In this document: one piece after another, positions 28,369-39,078 of the stretch
Position numbering within the stretch: the first letter of the stretch is position 1
Layout of the letters: the number at the start of each line of letters is the position of its first letter
Assembly: GCA_963846505.1 (NCBI GenBank)
Contig: CAWJWD010000001.1
Location: forward strand, 1-64,000
Source: JACVRW01 sp963846505
GTDB taxonomy: Bacteria; Actinomycetota; Thermoleophilia; Solirubrobacterales; Thermoleophilaceae
Reading direction: 5' to 3'
DNA length: 64,000 nucleotides
Notes under the pieces: model-generated
The model's database searches: none
The model's input: only the letters and a program-made list of their open reading frames with translations
What the model was told of the DNA's origin: nothing
Translations under genes and position numbers: made by a program

Positions 28369-31010
28369 ATGCCCTTTCGGATGACGACGGCCACGACCGC
28401 CGACGCTCTCGCGGCAGTACGCCGCCTGTCCTTCGCGATGCTCGAGGCGCCGCGACGCCGGCGGGCTCTACGAGACGTTCGCGAGCGAGCTGTTCGAGGT
28501 CTTCGGCGTCGACCGCGTGCACGTCTGCCGCATGGCCGAGGACGCCACCAGCGCCCGTGCGACCGTCTTCGCCCCACGCCCGGCGGACGGCGCCGAGCGG
28601 GAGCTCGAGTACACCATCCCGCGCGACGGGCCGAGCGGCGTGCACCACGTCCACGCCACCGGCGAGGCGCTGCACGTGCCGGACGCCGAGAGCTCGACGC
28701 TGGTCGCCCAGCAGTTCGTGCGGCGCTTCGGCGGCGCCAGCCTGCTCTACGTGCCGCTGGCCTTCGAGGGCACGGTGCGCGCGGTCGTCGTGCTGGTCAG
28801 CCTCAGCCCGCGCACCTTCGACGTCACCGAGCTCGAGCTGGCGTACACGCTCGCCAACCAGGCCTCGGCCGGTCTCGCCGTGCTCGAGATGCGCAGCCGC
28901 CTGTCGGCGCGGGCCGAGCGCCGCGCCGCGCTCGTGCGCGCGGCCGCGCGCGCTCAACGCCAGCCTCGACCTCGACGCGGTGCTGACGAGCCTCTGCGAG
29001 CAGGGCAGTCGCGCGCTGGGCGCGGACGTGGCCGGCTTCTACCTCGGCGGCGTCGAGGGAGGCTCGGCGGTCGCGGCACACGGCGTGCCCGAAGACTCGG
29101 ACTGGTGGGGCAGCCGGGTCGAACCTGGACAGGGCATGGCGGGCCGCGTGCTCGTCTCCGGAAGGCCTGCCGTCACCAACGACTACCAACTCGGTCAGAT
29201 CATCGACGCGGACGTGATGAAGCGCGTCGAGACGGCGGCCGGGGTGCCGGTGCTCTGGGACGGCGAGCTCAAGGGCGCGCTGTCGGTCGGCTTCACCTCG
29301 CTGCGACCGGTGCTCGACGAGGACATCGCCGTACTGCAGGCGATCGCCGACCTCGCCGCAGTGGCCTGCAGCAACGCCGAGGCGTTCGAGCGCGAACGCG
29401 CGGCGGCACGAACCGACTCGCTGACCGGCTTCCTCAACCACGGCGCGATCCAGGCCCGGCTGGGCGAGGAGATCTGGCGCGCGCGGCGCGAGGAGCTGCC
29501 GCTCTCCTGCCTGCTCGTCGACCTCGACAACTTCAAGCCCGTCAACGACCGCCATGGCCACCTCGTCGGCGACGAGCTGCTGCAGCAGGTGGCGACCGCG
29601 ATCGCCGCGGAGTTCCGCCCCTACGACGGGCTCGCTCGCTACGGCGGCGACGAGTTCGTACTCGTACTGCCAGGCGCTGAGGAGGAGACCGCGTTGCAGG
29701 CAGCGCAGCGGCTACGCACCGTGGTGGCCGAGGCGACGGCCCGCTTCGGCGACCTCGCCGCACCGGTGACCGCGTCGGTGGGCATCTCGCGCTGGCGTGA
29801 GCCGCTGACCGCCGGCGAGCTGCTCGACCGAGCCGACCGCGCGCTGCTGCTGGCCAAGCGGCGCGGCAAGGACGGGCTGGCCGTCGCCGGCACTGCGACC
29901 GAGCGCGACTTGGCCCGCGTCGAGCAGGGGCGAGACCGCGACGACGACCCACTGGCCGGCTTCTGGGACATGGTCAGCCGCTGCGAGCGTCCACGCCACG
30001 TGCTGTACACCCTCTCCGCGCTCGTGCGCCGCGAGCTCGACCTCGAGGAGGTCGCGCTGTACGAGCCGGGCCCAGGTTCGCAAGGACGCTCGCTCGTGCG
30101 CCTCGCCCTGGCGCGACTGCCCGGCGATCCGGGCCAGGCCGCCTTCCGGCGCGCGAGCATCACGATCGGCGAGGGGCTGCGGCGGCGGCTGGAGAGCGGC
30201 CCGATCTCGCGCGGCTCGCTGGCAGCGCTCGAAACGGCCCTGGAGGTTCCCTGGGCCGACGCACGCGACACCGCGCCGGCCGGGTCGTACGCTGCCGTCG
30301 GCCTCGCCCGTGGCGGCACGCTGCTCGGCGTGATGCTGCTGCGCCACCGGCTGCCCCAGTTCCCGCGCCCGGACCTGCGCACCGCCGAGGTGCTCGGCGG
30401 CGAGGCGGTGACGGTGCTGCTGAGCCAGTCCGGCGACAGCTCGCGCACCGCGGTCGCCGCGTTGGCCGCGGCGATCGACGCGCGCGACAACTACACCTGC
30501 TCGCACTCCGAGGAGGTCGTCGGGCTCGCGCGCGAGGTCGCGCGGCGGCTCGGCCTCTCCCCCGTCGAAGTCTCGAAGATCCGCGACGGGGCGATGCTGC
30601 ACGACGTCGGCAAGGTCGCGATCCCGAACGAGATCCTCTACAAGCCCGGCCCGCTCACCGACGCCGAGTGGGAGGTGATGCGCCAGCACCCCGAGATCGG
30701 CGAGAGCATCCTGCGGCGCACGCCCGACCTCGCGCCGATCGCGGCGCTCGTGCGTCACGAGCACGAGCGCTGGGACGGCGGCGGCTACCCGGACGGCCTG
30801 GCCGGCGAGTCGATCCCGATCGGCAGCCGCATCATCTTCGCCTGCGACGCCTACAACGCCATGATCACCGAGCGTCCCTACCGCCAGCCGATGTCCGCCG
30901 AGGCCGCGCACGCCGAGCTGCGCGAGGGCGCCGGGACCCAGTTCGACCCGCGCGTGGTCGACGCGCTGCTGGCGGTGCTGGGCGCGCCGGTAGTAGCGTC
31001 CGGAGGGTGA
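28369..31010 (+). CDS. GAF-GAF-GGDEF-GAF-HD-GYP cyclic-di-GMP enzyme (two frameshifts)
   Basis: About 880 residues. Order: GAF 1 (about 10-185, FASELFEVFGVDRVHVCRMA), GAF 2 (about 195-345, GSRALGADVAGFYLGGVEGG), GGDEF (about 350-510, DSLTGFLNHGAIQARL, LVDLDNFKPVNDRHGHL, RYGGDEFVLVLPG), a GAF-like region (about 530-690), and HD-GYP (about 700-875, HDVGKVAIPNEIL and HERWDGGGYPDGLAG). It thus carries both a diguanylate cyclase and a phosphodiesterase module in one chain. The GGDEF motif is intact. The HD-GYP motif has the H-D pair and GGGYP. The first frame change is near 28455 and the second near 28945. No membrane segment. The stop overlaps the next gene's GTG. Confidence 0.88.
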
Positions 31011-31498
31011 GCGCCCCGCGCATCGAGGTCGTCGGCGAGCAGGACCTGTCCGAGCTGCTGCCGCTGCTGCGCGGCTACTGCGACTTCTACGAGACGAGCC
31101 CCGCCGACGAGGCGCTGCTCGCGCTCTCGCGGGCGTTGATCGCCGACCCGCAGCTGGAGGGCGTGCAGCTGCTGGCACGTGACGAGGCCGGCGTGGCGAT
31201 CGGCTTCGCGACGATCTTCTGGAGCTGGGCGACCACCCGCGCCGCGCGCATCGGCGTCATGAACGACCTCTTCGTCGCCCCGGAGGGTCGGGGCAGCGGC
31301 GCCGCCGAGGCGTTGATCGCCGCCTGCGCGCAGCGCTGCGCCGAGCGTGGCGCGGTCGAGCTGGAGTGGCAGACCGCGCACGACAACCACCGCGCCCAAG
31401 CGGTCTACGACCGGGTCGGCGGGCAGCGCGACGAGCGCTGGCTCGACTACTCGCTGCCGGCGGCCGCGTCGCCCGGCGCCGCCACGGCGGACTCGTAG
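31007..31498 (+). CDS. GNAT family N-acetyltransferase
   Basis: Intact, 163 residues. The start is GTG overlapping the c-di-GMP gene stop (GTGA). The acetyl-CoA pocket motif (R/Q-x-x-G-x-G/A) is visible in LFVAPEGRGSGAAEALI, followed by the C-terminal EWQTAHDNHRAQAVYDRVGG. The acceptor is unknown. The 3' end overlaps the convergent membrane protein gene by 52 bases. Confidence 0.88.
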   Translation: MSAPRIEVVGEQDLSELLPLLRGYCDFYETSPADEALLALSRALIADPQLEGVQLLARDEAGVAIGFATIFWSWATTRAARIGVMNDLFVAPEGRGSGAAEALIAACAQRCAERGAVELEWQTAHDNHRAQAVYDRVGGQRDERWLDYSLPAAASPGAATADS

Positions 31499-31923
31499 GC
31501 GGGCCGCAGCGCCAGGAGACCGCCAGCGGTGACCCCGCCGCTGGCGACCAGCGCGATGAAGATCCCGGGCCGCAGGCCGTAGTCGAGCAGACCCTCGAGG
31601 CGAGCCGGCACGACCGGCGTCGGCAGGTCGACGATCCGGAACACGATCAGCGTCACGCCGACCACTCCGGCGACCGCCGCCCCGGCGGCCGCCGCCGCGC
31701 TTGGGGCGAGCGCGCCGGTGGCGAGCGCCGACGCCCAGCCGAGCGCCACGAGCCCGACTGCCAAGAGCGCCAAGTCGATCAGCTCGAGCGTCTGCCAAGC
31801 GCTCGCGCTGCGGCTGACGCCGGGCGCGTCGACGCCGTACCAGGGCAGGAACAGCGCCAACGCCAGCACGAGGCCGCTGACTCCCGCCAGCACGCTGCCG
31901 CGGTCGACCCTCCCGGAAGACAC
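31447..31923 (-). CDS. Small four-helix integral membrane protein, unknown function
   Basis: Intact, 158 residues. Four hydrophobic segments are visible: VLAGVSGLVLALALFLPWYG, LELIDLALLAVGLVALGWAS, AAAAGAAVAGVVGVTLIVF and GIFIALVASGGVTAGGLLAL. It begins MSSGRVDRGSVLAGV and includes the WYGVDAPGVS loop after the first helix. No catalytic motif. Family resembles short conserved membrane proteins of Thermoleophilia that I cannot name. Confidence 0.6.
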   Translation of the reverse strand: MSSGRVDRGSVLAGVSGLVLALALFLPWYGVDAPGVSRSASAWQTLELIDLALLAVGLVALGWASALATGALAPSAAAAAGAAVAGVVGVTLIVFRIVDLPTPVVPARLEGLLDYGLRPGIFIALVASGGVTAGGLLALRPAYESAVAAPGDAAAGSE

Positions 31924-31963
31924 GGGCGGCGACTCTAGAAGCTCACGCTCGACGCTGCAGCGT

Positions 31964-32316
31964 TCAGCGCCAGGGCCGGCGACGCCGGACGAGGCCCTCG
32001 CCGCGCTCCACGCCGCCGCGCAGCAGACCTTCGAGCAAGCCGCGACGGGTGGAGCGCCGGTCCTCGGGCGCGGGCTCGATCTCGGCCGGCCACATCAGCG
32101 CGAGCGCGTCGGCGGCGATCGTCTGGGGCTCGCCCTGCTGGTCCTCCATCGAGCGAGGGCGCCGCGGGCGGGCGGGCCGGGGAACGCGTCTGCGAACAGC
32201 AGCACCTCGACGCTGTCGCCGTCGCCGTCGCCGTCGCCGGCGAGCACCTCGAGGATGCGCCAGCTGCCGTTGCCGTCCCACTCGGCGCTGAGCAGCTGTC
32301 CGGGCTCGAACTGCAC
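31964..32316 (-). CDS. Small hypothetical protein (one frameshift)
   Basis: About 117 residues if repaired. It begins MQFEPGQLLSAEWDGNGSWR with a GTG start one base after the LysR stop (TGAC GTG), then has an acidic repeat (LAGDGDGDGDSVEVLLFAD). After a frame change near 32175 it continues PRRPRSMEDQQGEPQTIAAD and ends in a basic tail (GLVRRRRPWR). No recognised domain. Likely co-transcribed with the LysR gene. Confidence 0.45.
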
Positions 32317-32317
32317 G

Positions 32318-33266
32318 TCAGGCGGCGAGCGCCGGCGGACCGACGGGCAGGCGGAAGTCGGTGGCGACCTCCCGCAGGACGTCGAGCATCGCCTCCGTCG
32401 CGGGCGAGCGGTAGCGGGCGTCGAGCGTGGCGGCCATGATCCGCCGTCTCGGCGCGCGTCGGCCCGAGCGAGCGCACGACGATGTCCTCGCGGACGTTGG
32501 TCAACGCCAGCGCGGGCAGCAGCGAGACGCCGACGCCTGCGGCGATCAGCCCCTGCACGACGTTGTAGTCGTCGCTCATGAAGCCGATGTGCGGCTCGAA
32601 GCCGGCCGACTGGCAGGCGGCCAGGTGCAGTCGCCCGCAGGGACCGGAGCAGTCGTTCTGGATCCAGGTCTCCTCGTCGAGGTCCTCGAGCCGCAAGCGC
32701 TTGCGCTGGGCGGCCGGGTGGTCGCTCGGCAGCGCGAGGTACATCGGGTCGTCGAGCAGGTGCAGCAGCTCGACGCCCTCGAACAGGCGGTCGAACTCGG
32801 GCTGGTCCATGTGGCTGTACTCGAACACGAGCGCGACCTCGAGCTCGGCGGCCTTCAGCAGCGGCACCGCCTCCTCGGGTTCGGCCTCCAGCAGCGACAG
32901 CTCGACCCCCGGGTGGCGTTGGGAGAACGCCGCGACCGCCGGCGGCGCGATCGAGGCGCCGGCCGTCGGAAACGAGGCGAGCCGCACGCGCCCACCGCGA
33001 ACGCCGGCGATCGCCTCCAGCTCGGCCTCCGCGGCGGCCAGCCGCGCGAGCACCGCCTCGGCGTGCTCGACCAGCGCACGCCCCGCATCGGTCAGGCGCA
33101 CCCCACGGCTCGTGCGGTCGACCAGGCGCGACCCGGCCGCTCGCTCGAGCGCGGCGATCTGCTGGGAGATGGCCGGCTGCGTATAGCTCAGCGACTCGGC
33201 GGCCGCGGAGAAGGAGCCAAGCGCAGCGACCTCCTTGAGGACCTTCAGCTGCTTGACGTCGAGCAT
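32318..33266 (-). CDS. LysR family transcriptional regulator (one frameshift)
   Basis: About 315 residues. The N-terminal winged helix (MLDVKQLKVLKEVAALGSFS, AAAESLSYTQPAISQQIAAL) is at about residues 1-60. The effector-binding domain follows: GRVRLASFPTAGASIAPPAV to GVSLLPALALTNVREDIVVR. Within the effector domain there is an unusual DCSGPCGRLHLAACQ segment with three cysteines. After a frame change near 32450 the C-terminus ends PVGPPALAA. It is divergent from the small GNAT-like gene at 33369, with 102 bases between, the usual position of a LysR-regulated promoter; the target is inferred, not shown. Confidence 0.85.
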
Positions 33267-33368
33267 AAATTCATCTTATCGCTGCTGTCAGTAGCTCGAA
33301 TTTGAAGTTATGTCACGAGCCAGGCATCCTCGACGTTGTCAAATCAAACACGCTCTCAGGAGGCCCTC

Positions 33369-33650
33369 GTGGACACGCTCACCATCCGCCCCGCCAGTCA
33401 AACCGACGCCGTCGCCCTGCACCGTCTCGCCGCCCTCGACAGCGCCTCTCCGCCCACGGGCGAGATGCTCGTCGCCGAGGTCGACGGCGAGCTGTGGGCG
33501 GCACTCGACGTCAGCACCGGCGTCGCGATCGCCGACCCGTTCCAGCCCAGCGGCGAGCTCGTCGGGCTGCTGCGCTTCCGCGCGGCGCGCAGCAACGGCG
33601 ATGCCAGGGTTCGCCTCCCCAAGCGGCGCCTGCTGCCGCGGCTGGCCTAG
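33369..33650 (+). CDS. Small GNAT-like/conserved protein
   Basis: Intact, 93 residues. The GTG at 33369 has AGGAGG five bases upstream, which decides it over an upstream ATG at 33336. It reads VDTLTIRPASQTDAVALHRL, then MLVAEVDGELWAALDVSTGV and ADPFQPSGELVGLLRFRA. This resembles a truncated N-acetyltransferase core common in actinobacteria, without a clear acetyl-CoA loop. Function unknown. Divergent from the LysR gene. Confidence 0.55.
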   Translation: MDTLTIRPASQTDAVALHRLAALDSASPPTGEMLVAEVDGELWAALDVSTGVAIADPFQPSGELVGLLRFRAARSNGDARVRLPKRRLLPRLA

Positions 33651-33716
33651 GCGTCCGTCGCCACCACGCTTCCTCCGAGAGCTCCAACCGGCTCCGCGGG
33701 GGCGTCGGGCATCCCC

Positions 33717-34971
33717 CTATTTGCCCGGCGTCCCCCAGGAGCTGAGATACGCCACCTGCTCGGACGTCAGCGCGTCGATCTCGACGCCGAGGGTCACCAA
33801 CTTCAGCCGCGCGATCTCCTCGTCGATCTGCTTCGGCACGTCCAGCACCCGCGGCTCGAGCTCGGGACCGTGCAGCACCAGGTGCTCGACCGCCAGCGCC
33901 AGGTTGGCGAAGCTCATGTCCATCGCGGCCGGCGGATGCCCCTGGCCGGCGGCGAGGTTCACGACGCGCCCGCGTGCGAGCAGGTTCAGTCTGCGCCCGT
34001 CGGCGAGCTCGTAGCGCTCGACCAGCGGCAGCACCTCGCGTACGCCGCCCGTGGCGCTGGTGCGTAGCGCGTCGAGGTCGATCTCGACGTCGAAGTGGCC
34101 GGCGTTGGCGAGCACCGCGCCGTCCTTCATGCGTTCGAAGTGTTCGGCACGCAGCACCGCGCGCGAGCCGGTGACGGTCACGAAGACGTCGCCACGCGCA
34201 GCCGCGGCCAACGACGGCATGACCTCGAAGCCGTCCATGCGCGCCTCCAGCGCCCGCAGCGGATCGACCTCGCAGACGATCACCGCCGCGCCCGCGCCGC
34301 GTGCCCGCTGCGCGATCCCGCGTCCGCTGGCGCCGTAGCCGAGCAACACGAAGCGTCTGGCCGGCGAGCAGCAGGTTGGTGGCGCGCAGGATGCCGTCGA
34401 GCGCGGACTGGCCGGTGCCGTAGCGGTCGTTGAAGGTGCGCTCGGTGCGCGACTCGTTGACGGCCAGCACCGGGCAGGTCAGCCTGCCCTCGGCCTCGAG
34501 GTGGCGCAGCCGCAGCAGGCCGGTCGTGGTCTCCTCGGCGCCACCGTCGACCGCCTGGCCGCGCTCGTGGATGAGGGTCAGCAGGTCGGCGCCGTCGTCG
34601 AGCGTGATCTGCGGCTGCCAGTCGGCCAGCGCCTGCACGTGGGCGACGTAGGCGTCGAGGTCCTCGCCGCGCGCGGCCTGCACCGGCAGGCCGTCCTCGA
34701 CCAGCGTCGCCGCCACCTCGTCCTGGATCGTGAGCGGGTTGGCCGAGCAGAGGGCGACCTCCGCCCCGCCCGCGGCCAGCGCCCGCATCAGGTTGGCCGT
34801 CTCGGCGGTGACGTGCAGGCACGCGGCCACGCGCACGCCGGCCAGCGGCTGCTCGGTCGCGAAGCGGTCGCGAAGCGAGCGCAGCACCGGCATCTGCCCC
34901 TCCGCCCACTCGACCCGGGCCCGCCCCTCGGGGGCGAGCGCCGGGTCGGCGATGGCGGGCTCGACGCTCAC
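33717..34971 (-). CDS. S-adenosylhomocysteine hydrolase-like protein with altered active site (one frameshift)
   Basis: About 417 residues, the shorter archaeal/Thermotoga-like form: it lacks the ~40-residue insertion and the C-terminal K-P-D-H-Y-R-Y of the neighbouring ahcY. Family features are kept: substrate His (VAACLHVTAETANL), Asp (TLDDGADLL), the EETTTG motif, the NAD Rossmann loop GYGASGRG and the HFDVEID motif. The catalytic stretch N-D-S-V-T-K-S-K-F-D-N of SAHH is replaced by N-E-S-R-T-E-R-T-F-N-D, so the Lys that abstracts a proton is Glu and the paired Asp is Asn. The DNA here is unambiguous in its frame. It may not hydrolyse SAH. One frame change near 34350. It follows ahcY after 117 bases. 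Confidence 0.8.
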
Positions 34972-35088
34972 GCTGCTACTCGCTCCAGGGCGCTCGTGAG
35001 CGTGCCTGGCGCGGACGCAGCCTCCGTGGCGTGCATCGCACGTGAGGAGGCGAGGACAAAGCCCGGCGCGGTCACGTGCGTTCTGGTG

Positions 35089-36509
<1,421 letters not shown>

Positions 36510-36513
<4 letters not shown>

Positions 36514-36890
36514 GCGGGGGTCTCCGTGAGTCGGGTGGTGGACGTGGTGGCGAGCAGGCGCTCGTGCTTGGCCTGCTCCCAGTGCAGCCAGTCGTCCGAG
36601 GGAACGCCCTCGGGTCGCTGCGGGCGGGACTCGAACCACTCGTCGACGGCGGCGCGCAGATGTCCGTCTGAGCGCAACCGCTCGGCGAAGGCCACGTCGG
36701 AGAGGGCGCAGTCGAACCGGGCCAGCAGCTCGCGCAGCGTGCGCAGGCGCTGCAGCTCGCCCGGTCCGAAGACGCGATAGCCCGACGGCGTGCGGGGCAG
36801 GTCGATCAGGCCGGCGCTCTCGATGTAGCGCAGCATGCGAGGCGACCAACCGGTCGTCTCCGCTGCCTGATTGATGGTGAGCCCCTCCAT
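36510..36890 (-). CDS. MerR family transcriptional regulator, coupled to ahcY
   Basis: Intact, 126 residues. Winged helix: TINQAAETTGWSPRMLRYIE, SAGLIDLPRTPSGYRVFG, ELQRLRTLRELLARFDCALS, then a dimerisation helix. The C-terminal effector part is short and has no metal-binding Cys cluster like MerR, so a small-molecule or protein effector is likely. I choose the ATG at 36890 since it starts at the conserved LTINQAAE. The stop overlaps ahcY's start by 4 bases. A dyad upstream (36904-36929) is the likely operator. The ligand is unknown; a methyl-cycle metabolite such as SAH is a reasonable guess. Confidence 0.85.
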
Positions 36891-36903
36891 ACGCGGCGGG
36901 GCC

Positions 36904-36929
36904 AACCTTACCACGACTATGTCAAGGTT
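36904..36929 (-). promoter_or_regulatory. Candidate MerR operator/promoter dyad
   Basis: AACCTT (36904-36909) and AAGGTT (36924-36929) form a 26-bp dyad with a 14-base spacer, just 14 bases upstream of the MerR start. On the minus strand it contains TTGACA (36926-36921), a perfect -35, but no clear -10 at normal spacing. MerR-type promoters often have such odd spacing. It overlaps the stop codon of the upstream isomerase gene. Confidence 0.45.
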
Positions 36930-37974
36930 TGCCCAGGGCGGACTTGAGGCGCTCGATCGCGTCGATAGGGGTCGGATCGACGCCCTCGAGCACCCCGAGA
37001 TAGACGCTCACGAGATCTCCGAGGAAGACCAGGCTGAGCACGCGCTCGAGCCGGCTGTCGCCGCGCGAGCTCACCGGCAGCGTCGGCGCGCCCGCGCGCC
37101 GAGCTTCCTCCGCGGTCAGCTCCAAACGCTCGGCGACGCGCGGATGCTGGTCGGGGTCGAACAGGAAGACGGCGGACAGCGGCGCCCGCTGACGGCCACG
37201 TTCCCAGCCGCAGATCTCGTTGTGCGCCGCCTCGGGCAGCTCGGTGAAGAAGGCGGCCCCGTCCGCGTTCTCGTTGATCTGGGTGTGCCAGCGACGGGCG
37301 ACCGCGGTGGTCGGGCCGGCGCCGTGGATCACCGGCACCGTGCCCGCGAGGGCGTGGGCGTAGGACTTGGCCTGCGAGTCCGGCGACGCGCCCGGTCCCC
37401 AGTCGCCGGCCAGCCGCTCCAACAGCCCGGCGGCGGTGTCGATCTCGGCGTGCAGGCCCGGCGCGGCGCCGCAGAGCGCGGCGCACTCGAGCGTGGCGAT
37501 CGTGCCGTAGAGCACGGCGGCGCGGGGCATCATGCCCGACGGCACGCCGATCACCGGCACGTTCTCGGCGCGGGCGGCCTCGGCCAGCTTGCCGCCGGTG
37601 GTGAGTGCCACCCGCTGCGCGCCGGCGGCGCCGGCCGCCTCGAAGCAGGCGAGCGTCTCCTCGGTGTCGCCCGAGTAGCTGGCGCAGAGCACGAGCGTGT
37701 CGGGCAACGTCCACGACTCGATCTCGTAGCCGCGAACGGTCCGGATCGGACGCGTGGCGCGATCGCCGAGCGCCGCGGCGGCGATGTCGCCACCGATCGC
37801 CGAACCGCCCATGCCGCAGACGAGCAGCCCGCCGGGCATGTCGCGCTTGGGCACGCCTGCCGACTCCGCGCGCCAAAGCGCGTCGCCGATCTGCAGCGGC
37901 TGCGCGAGCACGTCACCGAGCATGTTGCCGGGATCGGCAGCCTCGATCGCGTCGCGGGACAACGGGTCGATCAT
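36922..37974 (-). CDS. Bifunctional phosphoglucose/phosphomannose isomerase
   Basis: Intact, 350 residues. The SIS-type N-terminal part has GGLLVCGMGGSAIGGDIAAA and LVLCASYSGDTEETLACFEA, the sugar-phosphate binding Ser/Thr cluster. The C-terminal part has RRWHTQINENADGAAFFTE and LPEAAHNEICGWE. It is the archaeal/actinobacterial PGI/PMI type. It interconverts glucose-6-P, fructose-6-P and mannose-6-P, feeding the nucleotide-sugar genes next to it. The start is ATG (MIDPLSRDAIEAADPGNM). Confidence 0.9.
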   Translation of the reverse strand: MIDPLSRDAIEAADPGNMLGDVLAQPLQIGDALWRAESAGVPKRDMPGGLLVCGMGGSAIGGDIAAAALGDRATRPIRTVRGYEIESWTLPDTLVLCASYSGDTEETLACFEAAGAAGAQRVALTTGGKLAEAARAENVPVIGVPSGMMPRAAVLYGTIATLECAALCGAAPGLHAEIDTAAGLLERLAGDWGPGASPDSQAKSYAHALAGTVPVIHGAGPTTAVARRWHTQINENADGAAFFTELPEAAHNEICGWERGRQRAPLSAVFLFDPDQHPRVAERLELTAEEARRAGAPTLPVSSRGDSRLERVLSLVFLGDLVSVYLGVLEGVDPTPIDAIERLKSALGKP

Positions 37975-37990
37975 CGCGCCTCCTCGCCGG

Positions 37991-39076
37991 TCACCCGGCG
38001 GTCTCCGTCGTCAGTGACACGGTCGCACCAGCCGCCACGACGGCGCCGGCTTCGATCTTCACGTCGGGGTCGATGCGCGCATCCTCGCCGATCTCGGCGC
38101 CGGCACCGATCACCGCGCCGGAACCCACCATCGCTCCAGGACCGATCCGCGCCCCGTCCCCGACGCGCACCCGCTCGGCGAGCACGCTGTCGCGCACGTG
38201 CGCGTCGGCGCCCACGCTGACGCGATCGTGCAGCACCGAGCGCTCGACGCTGGCGTCGCTGCCAACCGAGCAGTGCTGCCCCAACACGCTCTGCGGGCCG
38301 ACGTGCGCGCCGGCGATCAGGCAGTCGCCGGCGATCAGGGAGCCGGTCTCGTCACGCGGCGAGAGGGCGGAGTCGACGCGCCCGGCGAGCAGGTCGTAGG
38401 TCGCCTCGAGATAGCGCTCGGGCGTGCCGATGTCGATCCAGTAGCCCTCGGCGGCGAAGCCGTAGAGCCCCGCGCCGACGAGCCGCGGGAACACCTCGCG
38501 CTCGAACGAGACGGCGCGCCCGCTCGGCAGCTCCTCGATCACGTCGCGCTCGACCACGTAGGCGCCGGCGTTGATGCGATCGGTCGGCACCTCGCCGGAG
38601 GTCTTCTCGAGGAACGCCTCGACCCGACCGTCGGGGTGGGTGGGCACGACGCCGTAGCTGGCGGTGTCGTCGACCGCCTGCAGCGCCAGGGTCACGCGTG
38701 CGCCGGTCGACTCGTGGAGGGCCAGCTCGGCCGAGAGGTCGAGATCGGTCAGCACGTCGCCGTTGAGGATCAGCAGCCGCTCGGCGAGCACTCCCTGGTC
38801 GTAGGCGAGGCGCACGGGGCCGGCGGTGCCGAGCGGTTCGTCCTCGACGACGTAGCGCAGCCGCATGCCCCCGTAGACGTCGCCGAGCACGCTGCGCACC
38901 CCGTCGGAGAGGAAGCCGCAGGAGAGGATCACCTCGTCGACGCCGTGGCCGCGCAGCCAGTCGAGCATGAAGGACAGGAACGGCCGGCCGGCGAGCGGCA
39001 GCACGGGCTTCGGCGTCGTGTAGGTCAGCGGCCGCAGGCGGGTCCCCTCCCCGCCGGCCAACACGAGCGCCTGCAC
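37991..39076 (-). CDS. Sugar-phosphate nucleotidyltransferase with left-handed beta-helix tail (mannose-1-P guanylyltransferase-like)
   Basis: Intact, 361 residues. The GTG at 39076 gives VQALVLAGGEGTRLRPLTYT, the nucleotidyltransferase signature, then TPKPVLPLAGRPFLSFML. The metal-binding region is LLILNGDVLTDLDL. The C-terminal ~110 residues are a left-handed beta-helix made of hexapeptide repeats (IGPGAMVGSGAVIGAGAEIG, IDPDVKIEAGAVVAAGATVS). The domain layout fits GDP-mannose or dTDP/UDP-sugar pyrophosphorylases; substrate choice is not certain. It starts two bases after the UGDH stop, in the same operon. Confidence 0.85.
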   Translation of the reverse strand: MQALVLAGGEGTRLRPLTYTTPKPVLPLAGRPFLSFMLDWLRGHGVDEVILSCGFLSDGVRSVLGDVYGGMRLRYVVEDEPLGTAGPVRLAYDQGVLAERLLILNGDVLTDLDLSAELALHESTGARVTLALQAVDDTASYGVVPTHPDGRVEAFLEKTSGEVPTDRINAGAYVVERDVIEELPSGRAVSFEREVFPRLVGAGLYGFAAEGYWIDIGTPERYLEATYDLLAGRVDSALSPRDETGSLIAGDCLIAGAHVGPQSVLGQHCSVGSDASVERSVLHDRVSVGADAHVRDSVLAERVRVGDGARIGPGAMVGSGAVIGAGAEIGEDARIDPDVKIEAGAVVAAGATVSLTTETAG

Positions 39077-39078
39077 CG

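Noticed and set aside
34972..35088. Possible SAH riboswitch in the gap upstream of the SAHH-like gene
   Set aside because: On the minus strand I see GAGGCTGC, CCAGGC and GCTCAC in order, reminiscent of the SAH riboswitch core, but the conserved GAGGAGCGCTGC stretch and a closing P1 helix are not there. An Rfam RF01057 covariance search would decide.
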